Notes: generated from the sequence alone by a model not told the origin. A stretch of DNA of 64,000 nucleotides from Limnohabitans sp. 2KL-1 (GCF_003063435.1 NZ_NESL01000004.1:213964-277963); one strand, 5' to 3'. Counted from the first letter of the stretch, positions 6,355 through 14,940 are shown. Made by a program: numbers and translations.

Positions 6355-9323
6355 TGGCAGGTATCGTCATTGGAGCCATCGTTGGATCGGTGGTGTCTGA
6401 GGCCGTTGGTGCGGTGGTGGCCGATGCCGTACTTGGCATGGTCATTGAGTCGGGCATTACGGCTGCAGCGGCTGACGTTCTTGGCGCATCGCTTGCCACT
6501 GCCAGCTTCATCGGCGGGGCGACCGGTTTGGTCGCCGGTGGTGTTGCCAACTTGGCGGTGCAGTCACTGATCGGCTCGAACTCGCCATCAAGCGCGCAGT
6601 CAGCGCTGTCTTCGGCCCAGGCGCAAGGCATCCTGATCAACTCTCAGAGCAATGTCGACCCCATTCCAGTGATTTACGGTCGCCGCCGGGTGGGTGGCAC
6701 ACGGGTGTTCATTGAAGTTTCCGGCAGCAGCAACGAATACCTGCATCTGGTGCTGGTGCTCTCAGAAGGCCCAGTGACCGCGATCGATAACGTTTATCTG
6801 GACGATGTGCTTTCTACGGACGCCAAGTTCACCGGGTTGCTTACTGTCACCAAGCATCTAGGTACACCCGGTGAAGCAGCCGATGCAGCACTAACCGCCG
6901 ATGTACCCAAGTGGACCAGCGCCTGCAAACTTTCCAACTGCGCCTACCTGTACGTCAAGCTCAAATACGACCGCAACGCTTTCTCTGGCCTCCCCACAAT
7001 CACCGCCGATGTGCGTGGCAGGACTTTGTACGACCCACGCGACGGCCAGACCCGGTACTCCAACAATCCGGCACTCGTCATCCGGGACTACCTGAGCAAC
7101 GCCATTTACGGTCGCGGTATTGCGTCCAGCGCAATCGATGACACGAGCATTGCAGCGGCTGCGAACGCCTGCGATATTCGGATAACAGCTCCAAGTTTCT
7201 CTGACATCTTTACTGTCAGCACCACCACTGAAGCGCTGACTTTCGCCCAGCCGATACCTATCGACACAGGGGATGGCGTCAAGGTGAGCAGTACCGCCAC
7301 CGTGCCCAGCCCGTTGGTGGTAGGGACAACTTATTACGCGATCAAGGCAACTGACACCAGCTACCAACTCGCCACCACGCTGGCCAATGCTTACGCAGGT
7401 GTGGCCATCGATCTGATTTCAGCAGGGTCTGGGCAGCACACGCTCGCCCAGGTGAACTACGCGGCTTACGCCTGCGACGGAACGATCGACACGAACCAGA
7501 CCGCGTATGACAATGTGCGCGCTTTGCTCACCGCGTGCCGGGGCATGCTGGTTTTTAGCGGCGGCAAGTACCGGTTGGTGCTTGACGTTGCCACCACGGC
7601 CTCAAGCTTTGGGTTTACTGAGAGCAACATCACCGGCTCTTGGGTCATCAGCCAAGCCGGTAAACGCGCCAAGTACAACCGGGTCACCGCTGGTTTTTAT
7701 AACCCAGCCAAGAAGTGGCAGCCCGATCTGGCCATGGTCGAGTCCACAGCTTTGCGTGCCACCGATAACGGTCTGATTTTGGAAGCCAAGATCGACCTGC
7801 CGTTCACAGCCAACAGCTACCGGGCGCAGAACATCGGTCAGTTGACGCTAAACCAGAGCCGCTACGGCTTGGTGGTGAAGTTCTCCGCTTTTCAGGAGGG
7901 CTTGCGCTGCGAGGTTGGGGACGTAGTGCCGATCACGCATTCAACGCCGGGCTGGAGCGCCAAGCTGTTTCGGATCATGCAGATCGAGATCAAGGACAAC
8001 GACGAGGTCTATGTCGTAGCCCGTGAATACAGCGCCAGTGTTTACACACAAGCGATCTTGTCGCCTGCCGCCGTCATCGCTCAGTCCAATTTGCCTGACC
8101 CGTTCAGCGTGCCTGCCGTGTCGGGTCTCACGCTGGCCTCCGGAACGACCGAGTTGCTGCGTCTGTCCGATGGCTCTGTCATTTCGCGCATCCGCGTGGG
8201 CTGGACCGCACCTACCGAGGTCTACGCTCAGAAGGGGCAGGTCGAAGTTCAGACCCAAGCTACGACCGACCTGGGATGGTCGCCGGTGGACATTGTTGCT
8301 GCCGAATTGGGTGTGGCTTGGGTGTCGCCGGTGCAAGACGGAGCCAACTACAACGTGCGCATTCGGGCGATCAATTCGATCGGCGTGCGCGGAGCATGGA
8401 GCCAGGGAACCGTGCAGGTGGTGGGCAAAACAGCGCCTCCGTCAGACGTTCCTTGGCTGCGCCTGGACGGCGAGCGCTTGACTTGGGGGCCAGTCTCAGA
8501 TATCGATCTTGCCGGTTACCGCGTGCGTTGGCAGCCGGGTGGCAGCCGTTCCTGGTCGGACGCGCTGGAATTGCACACCGGCCTGCTGGCTGTCTCCCCA
8601 TGGGATTTGGTGACCATTCCTTATGGTGCAGGTCAGATCTTGATCAAAGCGTTCGATACCACCGGCAATGAGAGCCTGAACGTCACGGCCATTGCGTGCA
8701 ACTTAGGTGATGCGCCGGTGGAGAACGTGTTTGCAAGCTACACGCTCAACACGACGCCGGTGCTGGCACCCGATTCATCGCGCATGTGGAGCAACGATTC
8801 TGCTCAACTCTGGACCAACACTACGGCGGTGTTTCTGGTACCTCAGTACCAGGCGATTTTCTGGACCGGCAGCGTCACATTTACCGAGAGCGGCAGTCTC
8901 ACGATCGCGGCCACCGTCAGTGGGTATGCCTGGAAGATCACTTGGAAGAAGTCACCGGACGTGGCCTACGTGCCATTTCCGGGGCGGGCTTGGGCTGACG
9001 CAGGGACAACTTACCAGTTCCGTATCGACGTCGACCAGAGCAATCTGCAGGGCCTCATTGGCTCGGTGGTGGCGCAAATCGATGTCCCCGACAAAACGAT
9101 TCGCCTGCCCGATGTGGTGATTACCTCGGGCGGTTCGCGCTTGTCGATTGGCACCGGCTGGCGAAACGTGGTGATCGTGAGTCTCACTTTGCATTCAGAC
9201 GGTGGCTCTGCCACCACGGCCCGCGTGGTCGACAAATCAACCTCGGGTCCGCTGATCCAGTGTTTCAACGCCAGTGGCGCTGCAACCGCTGGTACGGTTG
9301 ACGCCTACGTTCAAGGATATTGA
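6354..9323 (+). CDS. tail tip host-specificity protein J
   Basis: This 989-residue protein is the central tail fibre/tip attachment protein. It begins with a hydrophobic Gly/Ala-rich segment (residues 1-75), then the conserved J start region SNVDPIPVIYGRRRVGGTR. A beta domain with LVLVLSEGPV and the TLYDPRDGQTRYSNNPALVI motif seen in J proteins follow. Residues about 285-365 are a beta-rich insert (FAQPIPIDTGDGVKVSS). Fibronectin-III-like segments follow (IRVGWTAPTEVY; YNVRIRAINSIGVRG), with variable receptor-binding sequence at the C-terminus. The TAATG overlap with the GNAT gene indicates coupled translation. Confidence 0.9.
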   Translation: MAGIVIGAIVGSVVSEAVGAVVADAVLGMVIESGITAAAADVLGASLATASFIGGATGLVAGGVANLAVQSLIGSNSPSSAQSALSSAQAQGILINSQSNVDPIPVIYGRRRVGGTRVFIEVSGSSNEYLHLVLVLSEGPVTAIDNVYLDDVLSTDAKFTGLLTVTKHLGTPGEAADAALTADVPKWTSACKLSNCAYLYVKLKYDRNAFSGLPTITADVRGRTLYDPRDGQTRYSNNPALVIRDYLSNAIYGRGIASSAIDDTSIAAAANACDIRITAPSFSDIFTVSTTTEALTFAQPIPIDTGDGVKVSSTATVPSPLVVGTTYYAIKATDTSYQLATTLANAYAGVAIDLISAGSGQHTLAQVNYAAYACDGTIDTNQTAYDNVRALLTACRGMLVFSGGKYRLVLDVATTASSFGFTESNITGSWVISQAGKRAKYNRVTAGFYNPAKKWQPDLAMVESTALRATDNGLILEAKIDLPFTANSYRAQNIGQLTLNQSRYGLVVKFSAFQEGLRCEVGDVVPITHSTPGWSAKLFRIMQIEIKDNDEVYVVAREYSASVYTQAILSPAAVIAQSNLPDPFSVPAVSGLTLASGTTELLRLSDGSVISRIRVGWTAPTEVYAQKGQVEVQTQATTDLGWSPVDIVAAELGVAWVSPVQDGANYNVRIRAINSIGVRGAWSQGTVQVVGKTAPPSDVPWLRLDGERLTWGPVSDIDLAGYRVRWQPGGSRSWSDALELHTGLLAVSPWDLVTIPYGAGQILIKAFDTTGNESLNVTAIACNLGDAPVENVFASYTLNTTPVLAPDSSRMWSNDSAQLWTNTTAVFLVPQYQAIFWTGSVTFTESGSLTIAATVSGYAWKITWKKSPDVAYVPFPGRAWADAGTTYQFRIDVDQSNLQGLIGSVVAQIDVPDKTIRLPDVVITSGGSRLSIGTGWRNVVIVSLTLHSDGGSATTARVVDKSTSGPLIQCFNASGAATAGTVDAYVQGY

Positions 9324-9324
9324 G

Positions 9325-9663
9325 ATGACTGCACAAACAACGCCCCCGTTCAAGCGGGGCGATACCTTCGCTTTGTCTGGCGTTTACCGCATCAATGGTG
9401 TGGCGAGCCAGTTGACCAACCAAACCATTCGATCCCAATTGCGCACCAGCGTTGGAGGCTTGGTTGCCAATCTGTCGGCGGCGATTGACCCCGACCAGAC
9501 CTTGAACCCTGGCCGCTTTTACCTCTCGCTTGTTGATCCGGCGCAGTCGGCCACATTCCCAGCCCCCGCCAATCTGTACTGCGATGTGGAAGTGCATGGC
9601 GGCGGGACGGTGCGATCGACTGAAACATTCATCGTGCCGGTCGTGCCCGATGTGAGCCAGTAA
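9325..9663 (+). CDS. small tail-associated protein of unknown function
   Basis: This 112-residue protein follows the J gene at once (TGAG ATG). The short spacing and the TAQTTPPFKRGDTF beginning make ATG 9325 more likely than the upstream in-frame ATG inside J. The sequence is beta-rich, with FALSGVYRINGVASQL and LYCDVEVHGGGTV, recalling small baseplate accessory proteins of phages that build the fibre attachment site. No enzyme motif is visible and the function is not assigned. Confidence 0.6.
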   Translation: MTAQTTPPFKRGDTFALSGVYRINGVASQLTNQTIRSQLRTSVGGLVANLSAAIDPDQTLNPGRFYLSLVDPAQSATFPAPANLYCDVEVHGGGTVRSTETFIVPVVPDVSQ

Positions 9664-9677
9664 ATGGAGGCCGATCC

Positions 9678-9866
9678 ATGACCACAACGATTGCAGCCAC
9701 CACAGAAGTCAGCCTCACCCTGCAGCCGCAATGGGACAGCACCTCGGTCGAAGTCACGCTCACCGTTCCCGGACCTCAAGGTCCAAAGGGCGATCAGGGT
9801 GCGGTCGGCCCGCCCGGTCCCTTGCCTGATGTCAGCACCTTGGCCCTGGACGCGGGCTATTTCTAA
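9678..9866 (+). CDS. small collagen-repeat phage protein
   Basis: This 62-residue protein has five to six consecutive G-x-y triplets (GPQGPKGDQGAVGPPGP) after a short beta-rich N-terminus and before a 15-residue tail. Collagen-like triplets in phage fibres form trimeric rods that link domains. Here the triplet rod is a separate tiny protein between the tip protein and the fibre genes, suggesting a trimeric connector. An AGG-type ribosome site precedes the ATG. Confidence 0.7.
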   Translation: MTTTIAATTEVSLTLQPQWDSTSVEVTLTVPGPQGPKGDQGAVGPPGPLPDVSTLALDAGYF

Positions 9867-9884
9867 ATTCCAACGGAGAACCTT

Positions 9885-11330
9885 ATGCCCAACCTCATTC
9901 AAATCAAACGATCCGCCACCACCGCTACGCCTCCAACGCTGGCAGTGGGTGAACTGGCCTGGTCCGAAGTCAGCAAGACGCTGTTCATTGGCGAGTCTGG
10001 CAGTGTTGTCACTGCCGCCGCTGGCTCGGGAGTCTTTGCCAAGAAGGCTGACAGCTTCGCAGTCAGTGGAGATGCGACCGGCACAGGTACTCTGTCGGGC
10101 GGCGTGGTGCTGGCACTGGCGGCCAGTGGTGTCACTGCTGGCAGTTACTCCAACGTCACGGTGGATGCCAAGGGACGCGTGACTGGCGGCTCAAATCCGG
10201 GTTACCTCACTGCCAACCAGAACATCACGGTGTCTGGTGATGCAACGGGTTCAGGCACAACAGCGATTGCACTGACTCTGGCCAGCAGCGGTGTTACGGC
10301 GGGGACTTACAACAACGGCGTCACGGCGCACACGCCATTCACTGTTGATTCAAAAGGCCGCATTACCGCCATCGGTACAGCCGTAACAGTGACGCCCGCC
10401 TGGGCCAGTGTCACCGGCAAGCCAACTACGCTGTCTGGCTACGGGATCACCGACGCACTGGCGCTCACCGGAGGCACGCTCACTGGCGCTTTGACTTTAG
10501 CGGCGGACCCTACCAACGCACTTCACGCAGCAACCAAGCAGTACGTGGACAACGCCATCACCGGGCTGGACTTCAAAGCGTCGGTTCGCGCGGCCACCAC
10601 GGCCAACATCACGCTCTCAGGAACACAAACGATTGACGGTGTAGCGCTCATCGCAGGTGACAGGGTGCTGGTCAAAGACCAGACGACTGGAAGCCAGAAC
10701 GGTTTGTATTTAGTGGCCGCAGGCGCATGGACGCGCACGGCAGACGCCGACAACTCTCCTGCAGGCGAGGTCTCCTCCGGGTTGTACACCTTTATAGAGG
10801 AAGGGACTACCTACGCTGATTCAGGTTGGGTGCTTGCCAGCAACAACCCGATCACGATCGGCACTACCGCCTTGACGTTTCAGCAATTCAACGGTCTGGG
10901 ACAACTCACTGCGGGCACAGGCCTGACCAAGTCCGGCAATACGCTGTCAATGACCTCCTCGGGCGTCACGGCTGGCACCTATTCCAGCATGACGGTGGAC
11001 GTCACCGGACGGGTCACTGGGGGCACCAACCCAGGCTACATCACAGCCAACCAAAACATCACGGTCTCAGGCGATGTCACTGGTTCGGGCACAACATCGA
11101 TGGCGCTCACCCTAGCTGCCAGCGGCGTGACGGCGGGCACATACAACAATTCAGCCACGGCGCATACGCCATTCACCGTTGATGCCAAAGGCAGAGTCAC
11201 AGCCATTGGTGCGGCTGTCACGGTCACGCCCGCATGGACCAGCGTCAGTGGCAAACCTACAACCCTGTCTGGCTTTGGCATCACGGACGCCTTGTCCACC
11301 AGCGCCACGATTGACGGAGGCTCGTTCTAA
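9885..11330 (+). CDS. phage tail fibre protein with tail-repeat units
   Basis: This 481-residue fibre starts with MPNLIQIKRSATTATPP, the N-terminal attachment motif shared with the next small protein. It contains repeated units NPGYLTANQNITVSGDATG and a matching NPGYITANQNITVSGDVTG, each followed by TAGTYNN--TAHTPFTVD and a GKPTTLSGYGITDAL block. Between them, about residues 205-330, lies an ALHAATKQYVDNAI coiled-coil/beta segment common in phage fibres. Repetition indicates a beta-rich trimeric shaft. It probably binds a host surface glycan or protein; no enzyme motif is seen. Confidence 0.85.
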   Translation: MPNLIQIKRSATTATPPTLAVGELAWSEVSKTLFIGESGSVVTAAAGSGVFAKKADSFAVSGDATGTGTLSGGVVLALAASGVTAGSYSNVTVDAKGRVTGGSNPGYLTANQNITVSGDATGSGTTAIALTLASSGVTAGTYNNGVTAHTPFTVDSKGRITAIGTAVTVTPAWASVTGKPTTLSGYGITDALALTGGTLTGALTLAADPTNALHAATKQYVDNAITGLDFKASVRAATTANITLSGTQTIDGVALIAGDRVLVKDQTTGSQNGLYLVAAGAWTRTADADNSPAGEVSSGLYTFIEEGTTYADSGWVLASNNPITIGTTALTFQQFNGLGQLTAGTGLTKSGNTLSMTSSGVTAGTYSSMTVDVTGRVTGGTNPGYITANQNITVSGDVTGSGTTSMALTLAASGVTAGTYNNSATAHTPFTVDAKGRVTAIGAAVTVTPAWTSVSGKPTTLSGFGITDALSTSATIDGGSF

Positions 11331-11332
11331 CC

Positions 11333-11527
11333 ATGCCCAACACCATCCTGCACAAGCGCAGCAGTACGGCAGCCGCTGTGCCCACCGCTGCGCAAGTCAC
11401 GCTGGGTGAGTTGGTACTCAACGTGGCGGACGGAAAAATTTACCTTAAACGCGCAGACGGCGTGATCGTTACCTTTGAGCCGGGCTATGTGCCGGGCCAG
11501 GGGAACTCCGCGCCCATGTGGAAATAA
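11333..11527 (+). CDS. small fibre attachment-domain protein
   Basis: This 64-residue protein consists almost only of the fibre N-terminal attachment fold: HKRSSTAAAVPTAAQVTLGE, LVLNVADGKIYLK, RADGVIVTF. The same fold opens the preceding 481-residue fibre. In other phages this domain begins hyaluronidase-type or Mtd-type receptor-binding proteins. As a stand-alone protein it may be a spacer or cap, or a remnant of a longer fibre. It begins two bases after the preceding stop. Confidence 0.65.
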   Translation: MPNTILHKRSSTAAAVPTAAQVTLGELVLNVADGKIYLKRADGVIVTFEPGYVPGQGNSAPMWK

Positions 11528-11539
11528 CCGGAGACATTC

Positions 11540-12151
11540 ATGGCAGCTATTCCATCGAAGGCCAGTTTCACTGGCACTACCGTAACCCAAGGGCAGTTCA
11601 AGACTGCCCTTGATTCTTTAAACGACTACCTCACTGGTTTACTGGGAACCGACGGGACAGCCGCGACAGCACGAACGGCGCTGGGTGTGATCAACGCCAC
11701 AGCGCCGACCTATGCGCAGGTGATTGCCGCACTCGGCTTCACGCCTCCGCAACCCGGTGGCACCGGCGCATCAGGGACCTGGCCTATCAGCGTAAGCGGC
11801 AATGCGGCCACCGCATCCAAACTCAATTCAACGGCGGGCGCTGGCACGTACAACTGGACGGGGCAGTCCGGTCAGCCGACCTGGGTTTGGGGTGGTAACG
11901 ACGGAACCAATTTCTATGTCTACAACCCGTCTAACTTCTCGGTGAACTACGCGGGTAGCGCAGGCACTGTGCCATGGACAGGGGTAAGCGGACGTCCTAC
12001 TGCAGTGGCGGCATTCCAGTACAGCGGAAACGTTGGCGATGGCGTTGGTGGCGCTTTAGCAGCCACTGCGTTGGTTCAGGTCGCGACTGACAACACAGTG
12101 CGCATTTATCGAAACACAAACTGCAATTGCAACTGCGATTGCTGCTGCTAA
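11540..12151 (+). CDS. fibre/adhesin protein with Cys-rich C-terminus NCNCNCDCCC
   Basis: This 203-residue protein has a helical N-terminus (VTQGQFKTALDSLNDYLTGLL), a phage tail-repeat-like middle (ALGFTPPQPGGTGASGTWP, ISVSGNAATASKL) and a beta-rich region ending at DNTVRIYRNTN. The final ten residues are NCNCNCDCCC: six cysteines, with no other cysteine in the protein. The codons AAC TGC AAT TGC AAC TGC GAT TGC TGC TGC then TAA confirm this is the real frame. It precedes genes for an Ig-like protein, an oxygenase-like protein and a SPASM radical SAM enzyme. The cysteine tail is thus a strong candidate for enzymatic modification or metal binding. The enzyme-substrate link is inference. Confidence 0.8.
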   Translation: MAAIPSKASFTGTTVTQGQFKTALDSLNDYLTGLLGTDGTAATARTALGVINATAPTYAQVIAALGFTPPQPGGTGASGTWPISVSGNAATASKLNSTAGAGTYNWTGQSGQPTWVWGGNDGTNFYVYNPSNFSVNYAGSAGTVPWTGVSGRPTAVAAFQYSGNVGDGVGGALAATALVQVATDNTVRIYRNTNCNCNCDCCC

Positions 12152-12162
12152 GGACCCATCCC

Positions 12163-12954
12163 ATGAAAATCATTGCAGTGCGCAACGCACAAATTCATCC
12201 CCAGTTTCAACCAACCGTTCATCTTGGCTTCGACCCCGCCACCAGCGACCTGAGCGTTTCCTTGTATCTGCCTCCACCTGCGACCGATGAAGCGGCCAGT
12301 GGTGATGCAGGCTTGTCGTTGATCGAGTCCGTGGTCGTCAACGTTGGTGACCTGCGCAAGCGCTACGACTGGTGCGATCACCAGACGTACTTTGTGGCTG
12401 TTCATGCCGGGGCGTTTCTTCCTGTCTTTGCGCTGTACCCAGAGACACTCCCCAATCGCGAGACAGCGGTCGATTACGCCCAACGCCTCAAGAGAAATCT
12501 GTTGGTGGGCATCAACGTGCCATTCGCAGCGGCCAGTGACGATGAGTTGTTCATCACGGTGAACCTCAACGCGCAGGCGACGGATGCCAACATTCAGGTC
12601 GATGAGCACTGCGCGTTGGTCTGGAGCGATGCGGCCAGCAGCGGCGCTGTCCGCACCATGGCGTTTCCCTTCATTCATGTGCAAGCGCCTGCCAGTGTTG
12701 CAGCAGGCGGCAGTGCCTTGATCGAATTGCGCATCGAGGATGTAACTGGTCAACTGCTTGACCGGGAGGCTGTTGTCTACCTGGAAGCTGTGAGTGGGCT
12801 GGTGCCTTTTACACGTGTGCGTGCGTCTCATGGTTTGGCTTCGGTTCCCGTCTCGGCGGCAGGCATGTCTGCTGGAGATGAAATCCGGGTGAAGTTCGGC
12901 TGGAAGTATTTTCCAGGCGCAGAGGATGCGCGGATTGCGGTGGTGGCTGCATGA
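12163..12954 (+). CDS. phage structural protein with C-terminal Ig-like domain, unknown function
   Basis: This 263-residue protein starts at ATG 12163 (MKIIAVRNAQIHPQF), 11 bases after the fibre stop; an in-frame upstream ATG would lie inside the fibre gene. Residues about 1-175 are beta-rich and unrecognised, with a DWCDHQTYFVAVHAG segment. Residues about 180-263 (APASVAAGGSALIELRIEDV ... HGLASVPVSAAGMSAGDEIR) look like a bacterial Ig-like domain as found on phage decoration and adhesin proteins. Its stop overlaps the oxygenase start (ATGA), so it is likely translated with the modification enzymes. It may be a second fibre component, a chaperone or a substrate-presenting protein. Confidence 0.6.
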   Translation: MKIIAVRNAQIHPQFQPTVHLGFDPATSDLSVSLYLPPPATDEAASGDAGLSLIESVVVNVGDLRKRYDWCDHQTYFVAVHAGAFLPVFALYPETLPNRETAVDYAQRLKRNLLVGINVPFAAASDDELFITVNLNAQATDANIQVDEHCALVWSDAASSGAVRTMAFPFIHVQAPASVAAGGSALIELRIEDVTGQLLDREAVVYLEAVSGLVPFTRVRASHGLASVPVSAAGMSAGDEIRVKFGWKYFPGAEDARIAVVAA

Positions 12955-13508
12955 TGCAACTGCTTTTCCCAACTCCGGTCTTTCGCACCCAACTTGGATT
13001 GACGGATGAGGAGCGCCAGGTCCTTAAGGACAAGACGCTCGCCGTCTATGGCGAACTCAACTCCAAGAGAAAACCTTGGAGCCGCTCGACCCGCGAGTCA
13101 CTCGAATTCATGGACCCTGCATTTGCAGATCTGTTCGCACGAATCAAAGCCGTTACCAGCGAGGCTTTCGGTATTGGCATCGCATCTATCACTGGCAGGG
13201 AGTTGGTCCAGTTTAGAGGCGACTTTGTGCCGCCCCATGTGGAGTCGGCACACCTTTCTGCCATTTACTGGATCGATGGGGATGCCCACTCTGACCATAA
13301 GCGCGGCGAGCATGATGGCGCACTGGTTTTGCAAAGTCCGATCGGACCCTTTGGCAGCAAGGCGCTGCCTGGTGAAGAGCGCGTGACCATGGTCGATCCG
13401 CAGCCGGATTTGCTTCTGGTGTTTCCGAGCCACTTGCTGCATTTCGGGCATGTTTACCTGGGCGAGCGTCCCAGCGTCGAGATTCATCTCGAGATGGAGG
13501 TGCTCTGA
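12951..13508 (+). CDS. 2OG-Fe(II) oxygenase-like protein
   Basis: This 185-residue protein resembles the small 2OG-Fe(II) oxygenases of the PF13759/TIGR02466 type. It begins LFPTPVF, as those do. The likely iron ligands are H96 and E98 in PPHVESAHLSAIYW and the distal H164 in FPSHLLHFGH. R173 in GERPSVEIHLEM is placed to bind 2-oxoglutarate. GALVLQSP and LLLVFPS are the matching core strands. Known relatives hydroxylate peptides or small molecules; the substrate here is unknown. The ATGA overlap upstream and TGATG overlap with the radical SAM gene downstream show a tight co-translated unit. Confidence 0.75.
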   Translation: MMQLLFPTPVFRTQLGLTDEERQVLKDKTLAVYGELNSKRKPWSRSTRESLEFMDPAFADLFARIKAVTSEAFGIGIASITGRELVQFRGDFVPPHVESAHLSAIYWIDGDAHSDHKRGEHDGALVLQSPIGPFGSKALPGEERVTMVDPQPDLLLVFPSHLLHFGHVYLGERPSVEIHLEMEVL

Positions 13509-14875
13509 TGGCACAGTTTCGGATCAAACTTATCGCGCCGGACAACACAGAGCGCGAACTGCTGTACGACAACCAGACCAGTAGCCTGACCTGGGGAGCG
13601 GATGGGTTTGGCTCCCCGGTACTGGAAGTCAATCCCAATACGTTTCAGGACGCCACGGTCGTGAGTACCACTCAGCCAGGCCGAAAAGGCCTGATCAAGA
13701 CCCTCAAAATCAGCCTCGGCTTGTCCTGCAACTACGAGTGCAACTACTGCAGCCAGCGCTTTGTGCCCCACGCTGAAAGCACCAACCCCGAGGATGTAGA
13801 GAATTTTCTGCAGCAGTTGATCGCCAGCCTGAGCCAGGCTCCCGAGCGCATTGAATTTTGGGGCGGTGAACCACTGGTGTACATCAAGACCTTGAAGCCT
13901 TTGGCTGAGCGCCTGCGAGTGCTGTACCCGGATGCTGAGTTCTTGATCATCACCAACGGCTCATTGCTCAGTCTTGAGACCAACGAGTGGCTGGACCGCA
14001 TGGGCTTCGTCGTCGGGCTATCCCACGATGGGCCTGGACACCACGCACGCGGGGCAGACCCGCTGGATGATCCGCAGCAGCGCGCCGCCATCATGGATTT
14101 GTACGCGCGCCTCCAACCGCAGGGCCGCATCAGCATCAACGCGATGATTAGCAGCCAAAATTCGAGCAGGGCAGCAGTACAGATTTGGCTGCAAGAACGC
14201 TTTGATGCCGATGTTCAGATTGGTGAAGGTGCTTTTATTGACCCCTACGATGAAGGTGGGCTGGCTGCCACCTTCAAGACCACCGCTGAGCACGCACAGT
14301 TTCGCAGGCAAGGGTTTGGCGAGATTCGCACTGGCCTTGCCAGTCGCTTTGACCTCACCAACCAAAAGATCCAAGACTTCATCGATTCCATTCGCTACCA
14401 GCGCCCAGCCTCTGCGCTTGGGCAAAAGTGCGGCATGGACCGCAGCAACAACCTGGCTGTGGATCTCAAGGGCAATGTCGTGACCTGCCAGAACGTGAGC
14501 GCTGCTGCCTTTGCTCCAAATGGCCAGAGTCATTTGATTGGCCACCTTTCAGACCTGCCAGCCGTGCGCATGAAAAGCGCCACGCACTGGAGCCAGCGCC
14601 AAGGCTGCTCGTCTTGCCCAGTCCTGCAAATGTGCAAGGGCTCGTGCATGTTCTTGGAAGGGCCGCTTTGGGATGCTGGGTGCGCCGCCGCCTATTCGGA
14701 CAACTTGGTGTTCTTTGCGGCGGCCATTGAGTTCCTCACGGGATGCATGCCGGTCTTTATCGACGGCGATTTACCGCCAGAGCGCAAGGACATCTTTGGC
14801 CTTGCAAAGAGCACCGTGGAGTCGCCGCCAGTAAGGCGCGTAATTCCAATCCTTGCAGCGCAGCAAACAGCTTAA
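13508..14875 (+). CDS. radical SAM protein with SPASM domain
   Basis: This 455-residue protein has the radical SAM cluster motif C74-N-Y-E-C78-N-Y-C81, then FWGGEPLVY (the GGEP SAM-binding motif). The C-terminal SPASM pattern is textbook: C308-x13-G-x4-C327, then C367-x2-C370-x5-C376-x3-C380, then C392. Such enzymes carry auxiliary 4Fe-4S clusters and mostly modify ribosomally made peptides or proteins (anSME, sactisynthases and related RiPP maturases). Residues 1-65 are an unassigned N-terminal extension. The gene overlaps the oxygenase stop by TGATG and closes the fibre operon before a terminator. The likely substrate is the Cys-rich fibre tail, by inference. Confidence 0.9.
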   Translation: MAQFRIKLIAPDNTERELLYDNQTSSLTWGADGFGSPVLEVNPNTFQDATVVSTTQPGRKGLIKTLKISLGLSCNYECNYCSQRFVPHAESTNPEDVENFLQQLIASLSQAPERIEFWGGEPLVYIKTLKPLAERLRVLYPDAEFLIITNGSLLSLETNEWLDRMGFVVGLSHDGPGHHARGADPLDDPQQRAAIMDLYARLQPQGRISINAMISSQNSSRAAVQIWLQERFDADVQIGEGAFIDPYDEGGLAATFKTTAEHAQFRRQGFGEIRTGLASRFDLTNQKIQDFIDSIRYQRPASALGQKCGMDRSNNLAVDLKGNVVTCQNVSAAAFAPNGQSHLIGHLSDLPAVRMKSATHWSQRQGCSSCPVLQMCKGSCMFLEGPLWDAGCAAAYSDNLVFFAAAIEFLTGCMPVFIDGDLPPERKDIFGLAKSTVESPPVRRVIPILAAQQTA

Positions 14876-14902
14876 GCCGCAAAAAAAACCCTTTTATCAA
14901 TC

Positions 14903-14940
14903 GCCCGCCTGGTTCACTCCAGTGCGGGCTTTTTCTTTTT
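14903..14940 (+). terminator. rho-independent terminator after the radical SAM gene
   Basis: A stem of GCCCGCCTGG (14903-14912) pairs with CCAG-T-GCGGGC (14919-14929) around the loop TTCACT, with one bulged T. It is followed by TTTTTCTTTTT. It separates the tail/fibre/modification operon from the lysis cassette, though read-through probably occurs because the lysis genes have no obvious promoter of their own. Confidence 0.75.

Noticed and set aside
9274..9324. Upstream ATG extending the small protein after J
   Set aside because: The extra 17 residues lie inside the J coding sequence; ATG 9325 directly after the J stop is better placed.
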